A stretch of 64,000 nt of DNA, taken from Glandiceps talaboti. Taxonomy: Eukaryota; Hemichordata; Enteropneusta; Spengelidae. The notes beneath the pieces are model-generated. The model ran no database searches. It saw only the letters and a list, made by a program, of their open reading frames with translations, and had not been told where the DNA came from. A program made the translations under genes and the position numbers. This document shows positions 37,196 through 51,600 of the stretch, piece after piece; positions within the stretch are counted from its first letter, which is position 1, and each line of letters opens with the position of its first letter. The stretch lies in NCBI RefSeq assembly GCF_964340395.1, contig NC_135559.1, positions 22,493,121 to 22,557,120 of the forward strand, written 5' to 3'.

Positions 37196-37449
37196 TTCTG
37201 ACCGATAGGTCGCTTGTCTTACTGAAGGTAGTATCTCAATTAGTGCACTAAGAGTTTGGTTCACAGTTTGCATGCTAAATTATATTTTGGTTTGCATGCC
37301 AAGACAGCAAATCATCTTCCCCTTATTTTTATTGTTCCTGGAAGAATCTTAGCTTGCGTGCAGAAGAGTGATTCTTAAATCAGTAGAGCGATAAAAAAAC
37401 CACAAGAGTGATTCTTAAATCAGTAGAGCGATAAAAAAACCACAAGAGT

Positions 37450-38430
37450 GATTTTTGTCATTTTCGGCCATGGTATAATATCAACATTTTCAAGTGCCAA
37501 TATATCCATGGTATAGTATTTATTAGTAATTAGTTAGTTCTGCTTGCATGCGGAATAAGTTGTCCCTTCCTTCTTGTTGTGAAACACATGCACCGTTTGC
37601 AACCAGGACTATAGTACAATCTGTGACCTCAATTTAACCATAGACCCAACACAACCTAGACAAGAAGTTTTTGTGTAGGGTCTATGATTTTACCTCCCAT
37701 TAATGTAAGTGTGTATTCCATATATATGTTTCTTTACTATAAAAGTATAAAGTTATAAGTTGATTTCATCTGATTTGTTCATGGCCATTATGGTCATTTT
37801 GACGTGTAATAATTTAGAAGGTAAACCTGAATATAGTGAAAAATCAATAATATTTATCTCATCAATCACTGTGTTTGGATCTTTTATCATGTGTTTATTG
37901 ACAATTTAAAAGTTCAAGTCATGGTAGTGAGTACAACTGACAACTTAACTCACATTCTTGTCTCTCACAGCATTGAAATCATTATAAGTATTATAAAACT
38001 ATCGTATTTGTAAAAATAACCCTGTCTTCAAGGTACAAACATGGATAAACTTATTTAACTGTTATGTTTACTACTTTGTTTTTAAAGTAAATGTCCTTCA
38101 CTAACTCAAAAAAAATCAATATTTTGTCAACTTTTCAAGTACCATAGTTCAACAGTGAGCAAAACAGTAAGCAAGTCAACCTGTACTGTACTGTATACTG
38201 TGTACTGTGTATGTATATGTTTTAACTTGCGACTTATTTTGTCCACAGACAATGGAACTTCTCCACTGTCAATTATGTTTGTCATCACTAAATTCAGCAC
38301 TCTTTCAAATAACCATGTAGTCATCATTAAAATGTGGGGTTTGTTTGTTTGCTATACTACTGCTACAATGTATGATTGTCTATTGCATCTTATAGCTAAT
38401 TAGTTGGCTACACTTACCACAATTCTCTAT
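37450..38430. other. Upstream region of the ARM-TIR-SAM gene
   Basis: AT-rich sequence without a recognisable gene. It may hold promoter or untranslated exons, but I cannot place them. Confidence 0.4.
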
Positions 38431-38435
38431 TGCTG

Positions 38436-38728
38436 TGTGTGACAAGGAAAATAGGGACAAATCTGGGCTTGACAAGGGAAATGGTAGGGATAAGTTTGTG
38501 ATAGACAAGGGAAAACTGACAAATATGTGGGATAGACAAGGGAAAACTGACAAATATGTGGGATAGACAAGGGAAAACTGACAAATGGGATAGACAAGGG
38601 AAAACTGACAAATATGTGGGATAGACAAGGGAAAACTGACAAATGGGATAGACAAGGGAAAACTGACAAATATGTGGGATAGACAAGGGAAAACTGACAA
38701 ATATGTGGGATAGACAAGGGAAAACAGG
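38436..38728 (+). repeat. Purine-rich 31/25-bp tandem repeat upstream of the start codon
   Basis: About ten units of GATAGACAAGGGAAAACTGA plus CAAATATGTGG, in a long form (31) and a short form (25, lacking ATATGT). The array ends about 95 bases before the ATG, so it is in the promoter, 5' UTR or a 5' intron. Confidence 0.92.
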
Positions 38729-38821
38729 GAGAGAATTAACATATCACAACCATTTTTGTTTTCTGTTCTAGCCATGGTTTGTTGTTCGAGTTAAAAAATA
38801 CATGTTGTTATTTTATTCAAA

Positions 38822-39694
38822 ATGGGAACTGGAGCAAGTAAGCACATAGCTGATAGTCCTGTCAAATACCAGGAACCAGATGAGAACATCAAATTATCTA
38901 TCCCTAAAATAGTGGTTACTGATAGTCCTGAGACTGCTGAAAGGAAGAAACGTCTGACTGAACAGGTGAAACTTTTAGAAAGTTTGGATAGCTATGGTAA
39001 TATGGAAGCTTATACTGTTATTGAGGGCATCAATGCTTTATACAAGACTGCTAATGATGACAAAGGACGTAGACCACTAGGAGACCATTTGGCTGATATA
39101 GGGTTTGCAAGTCTTTTTACCAAGATGTGGAAAGATCTTATGAAAGTGAACATTTTTGATGCAGCTGCCAACAAATATGCAGTGAATGTATACTTCAAGT
39201 TAAAAGGAACTGTTCACAATTTCTCTGATGTATCATACCAACTGTGTGAGGAAATGGGCAAATCTGGAGCTGTCGGACTCCTTCTAAGTGAACTGACTCT
39301 TCCAGAACTAAACTATAAGAAAATTGATCAAGAGGAAGGAAGTGCCACAAGAAGAAGATGTATCAAAAGTACTCTGGGGATTCTCCATAATGCTATCCGT
39401 ATGTGTGCAGATAACCGTCCAATATTCCGCACAGCTAATGCAGTTCCTTTACTGATGGAATACCTCAAATGCACGTATCTTATTGTCAGAGCTAAAGCTT
39501 TACTAAATCTTGCATACATTGTGGATGAAGATGAAAATGATAAAATCACAACTGGTGGAACTAATATTTCATTTATTGTCAAAATGTTGGAATCAGCAGT
39601 GTCTTCTGAAGACCATATGTCAAAGACGTACTATTTTGATGCAGAAGAATTGGTTGATGGCATAAATAAATTGGCGCAGAATGATCAAAATAAG
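38822..39694 (+). CDS. ARM-TIR-SAM exon 1
   Basis: 873 bases, residues 1-291, phase 0 at the end with donor AAG|GTAAGT. It holds the myristoylation-type start and most of the ARM region. ATG at 38822 is chosen because MGTGAS follows and no longer in-frame start with better context is seen. An untranslated upstream exon is possible, since TTCTGTTCTAG at 38761-38771 resembles an acceptor. Confidence 0.93.
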
Positions 39695-42600
39695 GTAAGT
39701 TTAGATTTTTTTAGCACAACTGAACTTATATTTAGTAGATAAGAGTAGTACAAGTGATTAAAATGTCAAGTTAGAGAGGTACAGACTTTTCATGTAGTAA
39801 AAATAGGCTTTTATATGTACATGTTTCCCCCAGTTATGTATTTCAGTCCCCTTGATGGCTGATGAACCCTCTTATTGTTATCATTCGCAATGTACAATGT
39901 CGAGGGTCAGGCTAGGCTACCTGTAAGCTATTTCTTGACTCCCCATTTACCCTTCTCTCTTTTCTTCTTTTTATTAGTTACCAAGGTTTTGTAGTCATAT
40001 ATATATTTTGGATAAAAAAACTACTTATCACTTGAAAAATACTTAATTCTTATTGACATGCAATTTGTATTTTTCAGGTAACTTTAGTGGAGTGTGATGT
40101 TTTGCCGCTGCTTGTTGAAATGATGAAGAAAGCCTTATCAGTGGAAGAAGTTATGCAAGCTGCACGTTGTATATGGACACTTGCATTCCATGATAAAAAT
40201 AAATCCAGGATCAGAGAACATCCAGAATTAATGAAAGGTTAGATTTTTTTATTCAATAAATGACAATGAAAGTGTAAAGTTCAAGTGAAATCCACTTTAT
40301 GTATTATATTTTCACATTCCAGCTTAATGAACATGATTCAGCTGTTAGTATTACACTTTGACTCCATACCTATACTGTTAGTATTACACTTTGACTCCAT
40401 ACCTATACTGTTAGTATTACACTTTGACTCCATACCTATACTGTTAGTATTACACTTTGACTCCATACCTACACTGTTAGTATTACACTTTGACTCCATA
40501 CCTATACTGTTAGTATTACACTTTGACTCCATACCTATACTGTTAGTATTACACTTTGACTCCATGCCTATACTGTTAGTATTACACTTTGACTCCATAC
40601 CTATACTGTTAGTATTACACTTTGACTCCATACCTATACTGTTAGTATTACACTTTGACTCCATACCTACACTGTTAGTATTACACTTTGACTCCATACC
40701 TATACTGTTAGTATTACACTTTGACTCCATACCTATACTGTTAGTATTACACTTTGACTCCATACCTATACTGTTAGTATTACACTTTGACTCCATACCT
40801 ATACTGTTAGTATTACACTTTGACTCCATACCTACACTGTTAGTATTACACTTTGACTCCATACCTACACTGTTAGTATTACACTTTGACTCCATACCTA
40901 TACTGTTAGTATTACACTTTGACTCCATACCTACACTGTTAGTATTACACTTTGACTCCATACCTACACTGTTAGTATTACACTTTGACTCCATACCTAT
41001 ACTGTTAGTATTACACTTTGACTCCATACCTATACTGTTAGTATTACACTTTGACTCCATACCTACACTGTTAGTATTACACTTTGACTCCATACCTACA
41101 CTGTTAGTATTACACTTTGACTCCATACCTACACTGTTAGTATTACACTTTGACTCCATACCTATACTGTTAGTATTACACTTTGACTCCATACCTATAC
41201 TGTTAGTATTACACTTTGACTCCATACCTATACTGTTAGTATTACACTTTGACTCCATACCTATACTGTTAGTATTACACTTTGACTCCATACCTATACT
41301 GTTAGTATTACACTTTGACTCCATACCTATACTGTTAGTATTACACTTTGACTCCATACCTATACTGTTAGTATTACACTTTGACTCCATACCTACACTG
41401 TTAGTATTACACTTTGACTCCATACCTATACTGTTAGTATTACACTTTGACTCCATACCTATACTGTTAGTATTACACTTTGACTCCATACCTATACTGT
41501 TAGTATTACACTTTGACTCCATACCTATACTGTTAGTATTACACTTTGACTCCATACCTACACTGTTAGTATTACACTTTGACTCCATACCTACACTGTT
41601 AGTATTACACTTTGACTCCATACCTACACTGTTAGTATTACACTTTGACTCCATACCTATACTGTTAGTATTACACTTTGACTCCATACCTATACTGTTA
41701 GTATTACACTTTGACTCCATACCTATACTGTTAGTATTACACTTTGACTCCATACCTATACTGTTAGTATTACACTTTGACTCCATACCTATACTGTTAG
41801 TATTACACTTTGACTCCATACCTACACTGTTAGTATTACACTTTGACTCCATACCTATACTGTTAGTATTACACTTTGACTCCATACCTATACTGTTAGT
41901 ATTACACTTTGACTCCATACCTATACTGTTAGTATTACACTTTGACTCCATACCTATACTGTTAGTATTACACTTTGACTCCATACCTATACTGTTAGTA
42001 TTACACTTTGACTCCATACCTACACTGTTAGTATTACACTTTGACTCCATACCTACACTGTTAGTATTACACTTTGACTCCATACCTATACTGTTAGTAT
42101 TACACTTTGACTCCATACCTATACTGTTAGTATTACACTTTGACTCCATACCTATACTGTTAGTATTACACTTTGACTCCATACCTATACTGTTAGTATT
42201 ACACTATATGTTAGTATTACACATACTCGCTCAGTACTGTTAGTATACACTTTGACTCCCTAACCTATACTGTTAGTATTACACTTTGACTCCATACTAT
42301 ACTGTTAGTATGACACTGTTAGTATTACACTTTGACTCCATACCTATACTGTTAGTATTACACTTTGACTCCATACCTATACTGTTAGTATTACACTTTG
42401 ACTCCATACCTATACTGTTAGTATTACACTTTGACTCCATACCTACACTGTTAGTATTACACTTTGACTCCATACCTATACTGTTAGTATTACACTTTGA
42501 CTCCATACCTACACTGTTAGTATTACACTTTGACTCCATACCTACACTGTTAGTATTACACTTTGACTCCATACCTATACTGTTAGTATTACACTTTGAC

Positions 42601-45600
42601 TCCATACCTATACTGTTAGTATTACACTTTGACTCCATACCTATACTGTTACACTTTGACTCCATACCTACACTGTTAGTATTACACTTTGACTCCATAC
42701 CTACACTGTTAGTATTACACTTTGACTCCATACCTACACTGTTAGTATTACACTTTGACTCCATACCTACACTGTTAGTATTACACTTTGACTCCATACC
42801 TATACTGTTAGTATTACACTTTGACTCCATACCTATACTGTTAGTATTACACTTTGACTCCATACCTATACTGTTAGTATTACACTTTGACTCCATACCT
42901 ATACTGTTAGTATTACACTTTGACTCCATACCTATACTGTTAGTATTACACTTTGACTCCATACCTACACTGTTAGTATTACACTTTGACTCCATACCTA
43001 TACTGTTAGTATTACACTTTGACTCCATACCTACACTGTTAGTATTACACTTTGACTCCATACCTACACTGTTAGTATTACACTTTGACTCCATACCTAT
43101 ACTGTTAGTATTACACTTTGACTCCATACCTATACTGTTAGTATTACACTTTGACTCCATACCTATACTGTTAGTATTACACTTTGACTCCATACCTATA
43201 CTGTTAGTATTACACTTTGACTCCATACCTACACTGTTAGTATTACACTTTGACTCCATACCTACACTGTTAGTATTACACTTTGACTCCATACCTACAC
43301 TGTTAGTATTACACTTTGACTCCATACCTATACTGTTAGTATTACACTTTGACTCCATACCTATACTGTTAGTATTACATTTTGACTCCATACCTATACT
43401 GTTAGTATTACACTTTGACTCCATACCTATACTGTTAGTATTACACTTTGACTCCATACCTATACTGTTAGTATTACACTTTGACTCCATACCTATACTG
43501 TTAGTATTACACTTTGACTCCATACCTATACTGTTAGTATTACACTTTGACTCCATACCTACACTGTTAGTATTACACTTTGACTCCATACCTACACTGT
43601 TAGTATTACACTTTGACTCCATACCTATACTGTTAGTATTACACTTTGACTCCATACCTATACTGTTAGTATTACACTTTGACTCCATACCTATACTGTT
43701 AGTATTACACTTTGACTCCATACCTATACTGTTAGTATTACACTTTGACTCCATACCTATACTGTTAGTATTACACTTTGACTCCATACCTATACTGTTA
43801 GTATTACACTTTGACTCCATACCTATACTGTTAGTATTACACTTTGACTCCATACCTACACTGTTAGTATTACACTTTGACTCCATACCTATACTGTTAG
43901 TATTACACTTTGACTCCATACCTACACTGTTAGTATTACACTTTGACTCCATACCTACACTGTTAGTATTACACTTTGACTCCATACCTATACTGTTAGT
44001 ATTACACTTTGACTCCATACCTATACTGTTAGTATTACACTTTGACTCCATACCTATACTGTTAGTATTACACTTTGACTCCATACCTATACTGTTAGTA
44101 TTACACTTTGACTCCATACCTATACTGTTAGTATTACACTTTGACTCCATACCTATACTGTTAGTATTACACTTTGACTCCATACCTACACTGTTAGTAT
44201 TACACTTTGACTCCATACCTATACTGTTAGTATTACACTTTGACTCCATACCTATACTGTTAGTATTACACTTTGACTCCATACCTACACTGCAGTACTA
44301 TATAAAAAAATGGCACCAATGTAGGGGGCTATTACATTGGGTTCCGTTTGTGTACATCAGTCCGTTTGTCTGCGTTCAATTGCCCTCGTACCTCTGGCAT
44401 GCAAGAACCGATTTCAACCAAACCAGTTACAAGGGTTACATGTTATTATAGACATTATGCACGTCACTTGAATCAAATGTGGCCAAGTAGCAGTCATATT
44501 TGTTGTTTATATGTTTTCCCTCATATCTCTAGATCTGGCATGCATCAACTGATTTCAACCAAACCTTGCACAAAGGTATCATGCTATGTGAGACATATGC
44601 TCGTCACTGAATGAAATAAATAGCAGCCAATATTTGTTGTTAAATTTCACAATATGAAATTTAAACGTAGACATTTGCCTACTGTATCTGTCTATTTCTC
44701 TGTGATCCAAACATAGACATTTGTCTATTTATCTCTGGTTCAAACATAGACATTTGTCTATTTATCTATGGTCCAAACATAGACATTTGTCTATTTAACT
44801 ATTTGTCTCTGGTTCAAACATAGACATTTGTCTATTTATCTATGGTCCAAACATAGACATTTGTCTATTTATCTATTTGTCTCTGGTTCAAACATAGACA
44901 TTTGTCTATTTAACTATTTATCTATGGTTCAAACATAGACATTTGTCTATTTATCTATGGTTCAAACATAGACATTTGTCTATTTATCTATGGTCCAAAC
45001 ATAGACATTTGTCTATTTAACTATTTGTCTCTGGTCCAAACATAGACATTTGTCTATTTATCTATGGTCCAAAGATAGACATTTGTCTATTTATCTATGG
45101 TCCAAAGATAGACATTTGTCTATTTGTCTCTGGTTCAAACATAGACATTTGTCTGTTTGTTTTTTATAATTTTGATATCAAAGTCTACCTATTGTTTTTT
45201 CAGAGTTGAAAAGACATATGCATTGCCATGACAAAGATAATGCTGACAGTGCACACAAGGCAGCAAGAGGTGCATTGTGGATCTTAGGAGAAGAAGATCT
45301 TGTCAAAGAATTGGAAGATTCTGAACAATCAGGGAATGGACATGTGGACCAATCAAAGCAGAAATCTGTGGGTCATGTGATGATCAGCTACCAATGGGAT
45401 GCTCAGAATTTAGTCATAAAAATCAAAGATAGGTTAAAAGCTGCAGGTTACAAAGTATGGATGGATATAGAAAATATGGGTAAGTCAGTGTTTTAAGGGC
45501 AATAAGTATGTAAAGTATGTCTGAGTTCCCAGGTGTTCTATTGAAGTTCCTCACCAAAATTATGGTACAAGATAAGGAAATCTATGCAGGCAAAGGTTTC

Positions 45601-48600
45601 AGCTCCAGATTCTCACATCAGTGTTGTCTTGTTAGTGGAGCAATAGTGTTACATAGTATTATTCTTTTGTTCTGGGTCAACTTTGTCTATAGCTATGCCA
45701 GACAACTGTTTTTACTTCTAACTTTACTCCTTATCTGAACTGACAGTTGTATTCAATTTCCTCAGTCTGCAGTTTACAAACCCAGGTTGCAAAAAAAAAC
45801 CATACAAATTATGGTTTTAGTATGGCACACTATCTTACCAGTGTTCATCACCAGGGGTTCTAGTAGGGCACACTATCTTACCAGTGTTCATCACCAGGGG
45901 TTTTAGTATGGCACACTATCTTACCAGTGTTCACCACCAGGGGTTCTAGTATGGCACACTATCTTACCAGTGTTCACCACCAGGGGTTTTAGTATGGCAC
46001 ACTATCTTACCAGTGTTCACCACCAGGGGTTTTAGTATGGCAAACTATCTTACCAGTGTTCACCACCAGGGGTTTTAGTATGGCACACTATCTTACCAGT
46101 GTTCACCACCAGGGGTTTTAGTAGGGCACACTATCTTACCAGTGTTCACCACCAGGGGTTTTAGTATGGCACACTATCTTACCAGTGTTCACCACCAGGG
46201 GTTCTAGTATGGCACACTATCTTACCAGTGTTCACCACCAGGGGTTTTAGTATGGCACACTATCTTACCAGTGTTCACCACCAGGGGTTTTAGTATGGCA
46301 AACTATCTTACCAGTGTTCACCACCAGGGGTTTTAGTATGGCACACTATCTTACCAGTGTTCACCACCAGGGGTTTTAGTAGGGCACACTATCTTACCAG
46401 TGTTCACCACCAGGGGTTTTAGTATGGCACACTATCTTACCAGTGTTCACCACCAGGGGTTTTAGTATGGCACACTATCTTACCAGTGTTCACCACCAGG
46501 GGTTTTAGTATGACACACTATCTTACCAGTGTTCATCACCAGGGGTTTTAGTATGGCACACTATCTTACCAGTGTTCACCACCAGGGGTTTTAGTATGGC
46601 ACACTATCTTACCAGTGTTTACCACCAGGGGTTTTAGTATGGCACACTATCTTACCAGTGTTCATCACCAGGGGTTTTAGTAGGGCACACTATCTTACCA
46701 GTGTTTACCACCAGGGGTTTTAGTATGGCACACTATCTTACCAGTGTTCATCACCAGGGGTTTTAGTATGGCACACTATCTTACCAGTGTTCACCACCAG
46801 GGGTTTTAGTATGGCACACTATCTTACCAGTGTTTACCACCAGGGGTTTTAGTAGGGCACACTATCTTACCAGTGTTCATCACCAGGGGTTTTAGTATGG
46901 CACACTATCTTACCAGTGTTCACCACCAGGGGTTTTAGTATGGCACACTATCTTACCAGTGTTCACCACCAGGGGTTTTAGTATGGCACACTATCTTACC
47001 AGTGTTCATCACCAGGGGTTTTAGTATGGCACACTATCTTACCAGTGTTCACCACCAGGGGTTTTAGTATGGCACACTATCTTACCAGTGTTCATCACCA
47101 GGGGTTCTAGTATGGCACACTATCTTACCAGTGTTCACCACCAGGGGTTTTAGTATGGCACACTATCTTACCAGTGTTCATCACCAGGGGTTCTAGTATG
47201 GCACACTATCTTACCAGTGTTCACCACCAGGGGTTTTAGTATGGCACACTATCTTACCAGTGTTCATCACCAGGAGTTTTAGTAGGGCACACTATCTTAC
47301 CAGTGTTCACCACCAGGGGTTTTAGTAGGGCACACTATCTTACCAGTGTTCACCACCAGGGGTTTTAGTATGGCACACTATCTTACCAGTGTTCACCACC
47401 AGGGGTTTTAGTAGGGCACACTATCTTACCAGTGTTCACCACCAGGGGTTCTAGTATGGCACACTATCTTACCAGTGTTCACCACCAGGGGTTTTAGTAG
47501 GGCACACTATCTTACCAGTGTTTACCACCAGGGGTTTTAGTATGGCACACTATCTTACCAGTGTTCACCACCAGGGGTTTTAGTATGGCACACTATCTTA
47601 CCAGTGTTCATCACCAGGGGTTTTAGTAGGACACACTATCTTATCAGTGTTCACCACCAGGGGTTTTAGTATGGCACACTATCTTACCAGTGTTCACCAC
47701 CAGGGGTTTTAGTATGGCACACTATCTTACCAGTGTTCACCACGAAGGGTTTTAGTAGGGCACACTATCTTACCAGTGTTCATCACCAGGGGTTCTAGTA
47801 TGGCACACTATCTTACCAGTGTTCACCACCAGGGGTTTTAGTATGGCACACTATCTTACCAGTGTTCATCACCAGGGGTTTTAGTAGGACACACTATCTT
47901 ACCAGTGTTCACCACCAGGGGTTTTAGTATGGCACACTATCGTACCAGTGTTCATCACCAGGGGTTTTAGTATGGCACGCTATCTTACCAGTGTTCATCA
48001 CCAGGGGTTTTAGTATGGCACACTATCTTACCAGTGTTCACCACCAGGGGTTTTAGTATGGCACACTATCTTACCAGTGTTCACCACCAGGGGTTTTAGT
48101 ATGGCACACTATCTTACCAGTGTTTACCACCAGGGGTTTTAGTATGGCACACTATCTTACCAGTGTTCACCACCAGGGGTTTTAGTAGGGCACACTATCT
48201 TACCAGTGTTTACCACCAGGGGTTTTAGTATGGCACACTATCTTACCAGTGTTCACCACCAGGGGTTTTAGTATGGCACACTATCTTACCAGTGTTCACC
48301 ACCAGGGGTTTTAGTATGGCACACTATCGTACCAGTGTTCACCACCAGGGGTTTTAGTAGGGCACACTATCTTACCAGTGTTCACCACCAGGGGTTTTAG
48401 TATGGCACACTATCTTACCAGTGTTCACCACCAGGGGTTTTAGTATGGCACACTATCTTACCAGTGTTTACCACCAGGGGTTTTAGTATGGCACACTATC
48501 TTACCAGTGTTCACCACCAGGGGTTTTAGTATGGCACACTATCTTACCAGTGTTCACCACGAAGGGTTTTAGTATGGCACACTATCTTACCAGTGTTCAC

Positions 48601-51600
48601 CACCAGGGGTTTTAGTATGGCACACTATCTTACCAGTGTTCATCACCAGGGGTTTTAGTATGGCACACTATCTTACCAGTGTTCACCACCAGGGGTTTTA
48701 GTATGGCACACTATCTTACCAGTGTTCATCACCAGGGGTTTTAGTATGGCACACTATCTTACCAGTGTTCATCACCAGGGGTTTTAGTAGGGCACACTAT
48801 CTTACCAGTGTTCATCACCAGGGGTTTTAGTATGGCACACTATCTTACCAGTGTTCATCACCAGGGGTTTTAGTATGGCACACTATCTTACCAGTGTTCA
48901 TCACCAGGGGTTTTAGTATGGCACACTATCTTACCAGTGTTCATCACCAGGGGTTTTAGTATGGCACACTATCTTACCAGTGTTCATCACCAGGGGTTTT
49001 AGTATGGCACACTATCTTACCAGTGTTCATCACCAGGGGTTTTAGTATGGCACACTATCTTACCAGTGTTCATCACCAGGGGTTTTAGTAGGGCACACTA
49101 TTCGTACCAGTGTTCATCACCAGGGGTTTTAGTATGGCACACTATCTTACCAGTGTTCATCACCAGGGGTTTTAGTAGGGCACACTATCTTACCAGTGTT
49201 CACCACCAGGGGTTTTAGTATGGCACACTATCTTACCAGTGTTCATCACCAGGGGTTTTAGTATGGCACACTATCTTACCAGTGTTCACCACCAGGGGTT
49301 TTAGTAGGGCACACTATCTTACCAGTGTTCACCACCAGGGGTTTTAGTATGGCACACTATCTTACCAGTGTTCACCACCAGGGGTTTTAGTATGGCACAC
49401 TATCTTACCAGTTTTCATCACCAGGGGTTTTAGTATGGCACACTATCTTACCAGTGTTCACCACCAGGGGTTTTAGTAGGGCACACTATCTTACCAGTGT
49501 TCACCACCAGGGGTTTTAGTATGGCACACTATCTTACCAGTGTTCACCACCAGGGGTTTTAGTATGGCACACTATCTTACCAGTGTTCATCACCAGGGGT
49601 TTTAGTATGGCACACTATCTTACCAGTGTTCACCACCAGGGGTTTTAGTATGGCACACTATCTTACCAGTGTTCACCACCAGGGGTTTTAGTAGGGCACA
49701 CTATCTTACCAGTGTTCACCACCAGGGGTTTTAGTATGGCACACTATCTTACCAGTGTTCACCACCAGGGGTTTTAGTATGGCACACTATCTTACCAGTG
49801 TTCACCACCAGGGGTTTTAGTATGGCACACTATCTTACCAGTGTTCATCACCAGGGGTTTTAGTATGGCACACTATCTTACCAGTGTTCACCACCAGGGG
49901 TTTTAGTAGGGCACACTATCTTACCAGTGTTCACCACCAGGGGTTTTAGTATGGCACACTATCTTACCAGTGTTCACCACCAGGGGTTTTAGTAGGGCAC
50001 ACTATCTTACCAGTGTTTACCACCAGGGGTTTTAGTATGGCACACTATCTTACCAGTGTTCACCACCAGGGGTTTTAGTAGGGCACACTATCTTACCAGT
50101 GTTCACCACCAGGGGTTTTAGTATGGCACACTATCTTACCAGTGTTCACCACCAGGGGTTTTAGTAGGGCACACTATCTTACCAGTGTTCACCACCAGGG
50201 GTTTTAGTATGGCACACTATCTTATCAGTGTTCATCACCAGGGGTTTTAGAAGGGCACACTATCTTACCAGTGTTCACCACCAGGGGTTTTAGTAGGGCA
50301 CACTATCTTACCAGTGTTTACCACCAGGGGTTTTAGTAGGGCACACTATCTTACCAGTGTTCATCACCAGGGGTTTTAGTATGGCACACTATCTTACCAG
50401 TGTTCACCACCAGGGGTTTTAGTATGGCACACTATCGTACCAGTGTTCATCACCAGGGGTTTTAGTAGGGCACACTATCTTACCAGTGTTCATCACCAGG
50501 GGTTTTAGTATGGCACACTATCGTACCAGTGTTCACCACCAGGGGTTCAAGTATGGCACACTATCTTACCAGTGTTCATCACCAGGGGTTTTAGTATGGC
50601 ACACTATCTTACCAGTGTTCACCACCAGGGGTTTTAGTAGGGCACACTATCTTACCAGTGTTCATCACCAGGGGTTTTAGTATGGCACACTATCGTACCA
50701 GTGTTCACCACCAGGGGTTCAAGTATGGCACACTATCTTACCAGTGTTCATCACCAGGGGTTTTAGTATGGCATACTATCTTACCAGTGTTCACCACCAG
50801 GGGTTTTAGTATGGCACACTATCTTATCAGTGTTCACCACCAGGGGTTTTAGTATGGCACACTATCTTACCAGTGTTCATCACCAGGGGTTTTAGTAGGG
50901 CACACTATCTTACCAGTGTTCACCACCAGGGGTTTTAGTAGGGCACACTATCTTACCAGTGTTCATCACCAGGGGTTTTAGTATGGCACACTATCTTACC
51001 AGTGTTCACCACCAGGGGTTTTAGTAGGGCACACTATCTTACCAGTGTTCACCACCAGGGGTTTTAGTATGGCACACTATCTTACCAGTGTTCACCACCA
51101 GGGGTTTTAGTAGGGCACACTATCTTACCAGTGTTTACCACCAGGGGTTTTAGTATGGCACACTATCTTACCAGTGTTCACCACCAGGGGTTTTAGTAGG
51201 GCACACTATCTTACCAGTGTTCACCACCAGGGGTTTTAGTAGGGCACACTATCTTACCAGTGTTCACCACCAGGGGTTTTAGTAGGGCACACTATCTTAC
51301 CAGTGTTCACCACCAGGGGTTTTAGTATGGCACACTATCTTATCAGTGTTCATCACCAGGGGTTTTAGAAGGGCACACTATCTTACCAGTGTTCACCACC
51401 AGGGGTTTTAGTAGGGCACACTATCTTACCAGTGTTCATCACCAGGGGTTTTAGTATGGCACACTATCTTACCAGTGTTCATCACCAGGGGTTTTAGTAG
51501 GGCACACTATCTTACCAGTGTTTACCACCAGGGGTTTTAGTAGGGCACACTATCTTACCAGTGTTCATCACCAGGGGTTTTAGTATGGCACACTATCTTA

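Larger units (their letters stand above)
34831..37395. mobile_element. Outer inverted repeats around a nested element
   Basis: ATCACTCTACTGATTT with GCTCTTCTGT (34831-34860) is mirrored by GAAGAGTGATTCTTAAATCA and GTAGAGCGAT (about 37363-37395). The right side is also tandemly duplicated (38 bp, 37364-37447). These arms lie just outside the 34871/37195 termini. Confidence 0.6.

Noticed and set aside
40285-44451. Open frames of 614 to 721 codons on both strands through the 33-bp array
   Set aside because: The unit is eleven codons long and lacks stops in those frames, so length is automatic. Both strands are equally open, there is no unique domain, and the region is an intron of a well-supported gene.
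45517-45738. 73-codon open stretch after exon 3 of the ARM-TIR-SAM gene
   Set aside because: It lies past a perfect GTAAGT donor in intron 3 and does not continue the TIR domain, whereas exon 4 does so in phase.
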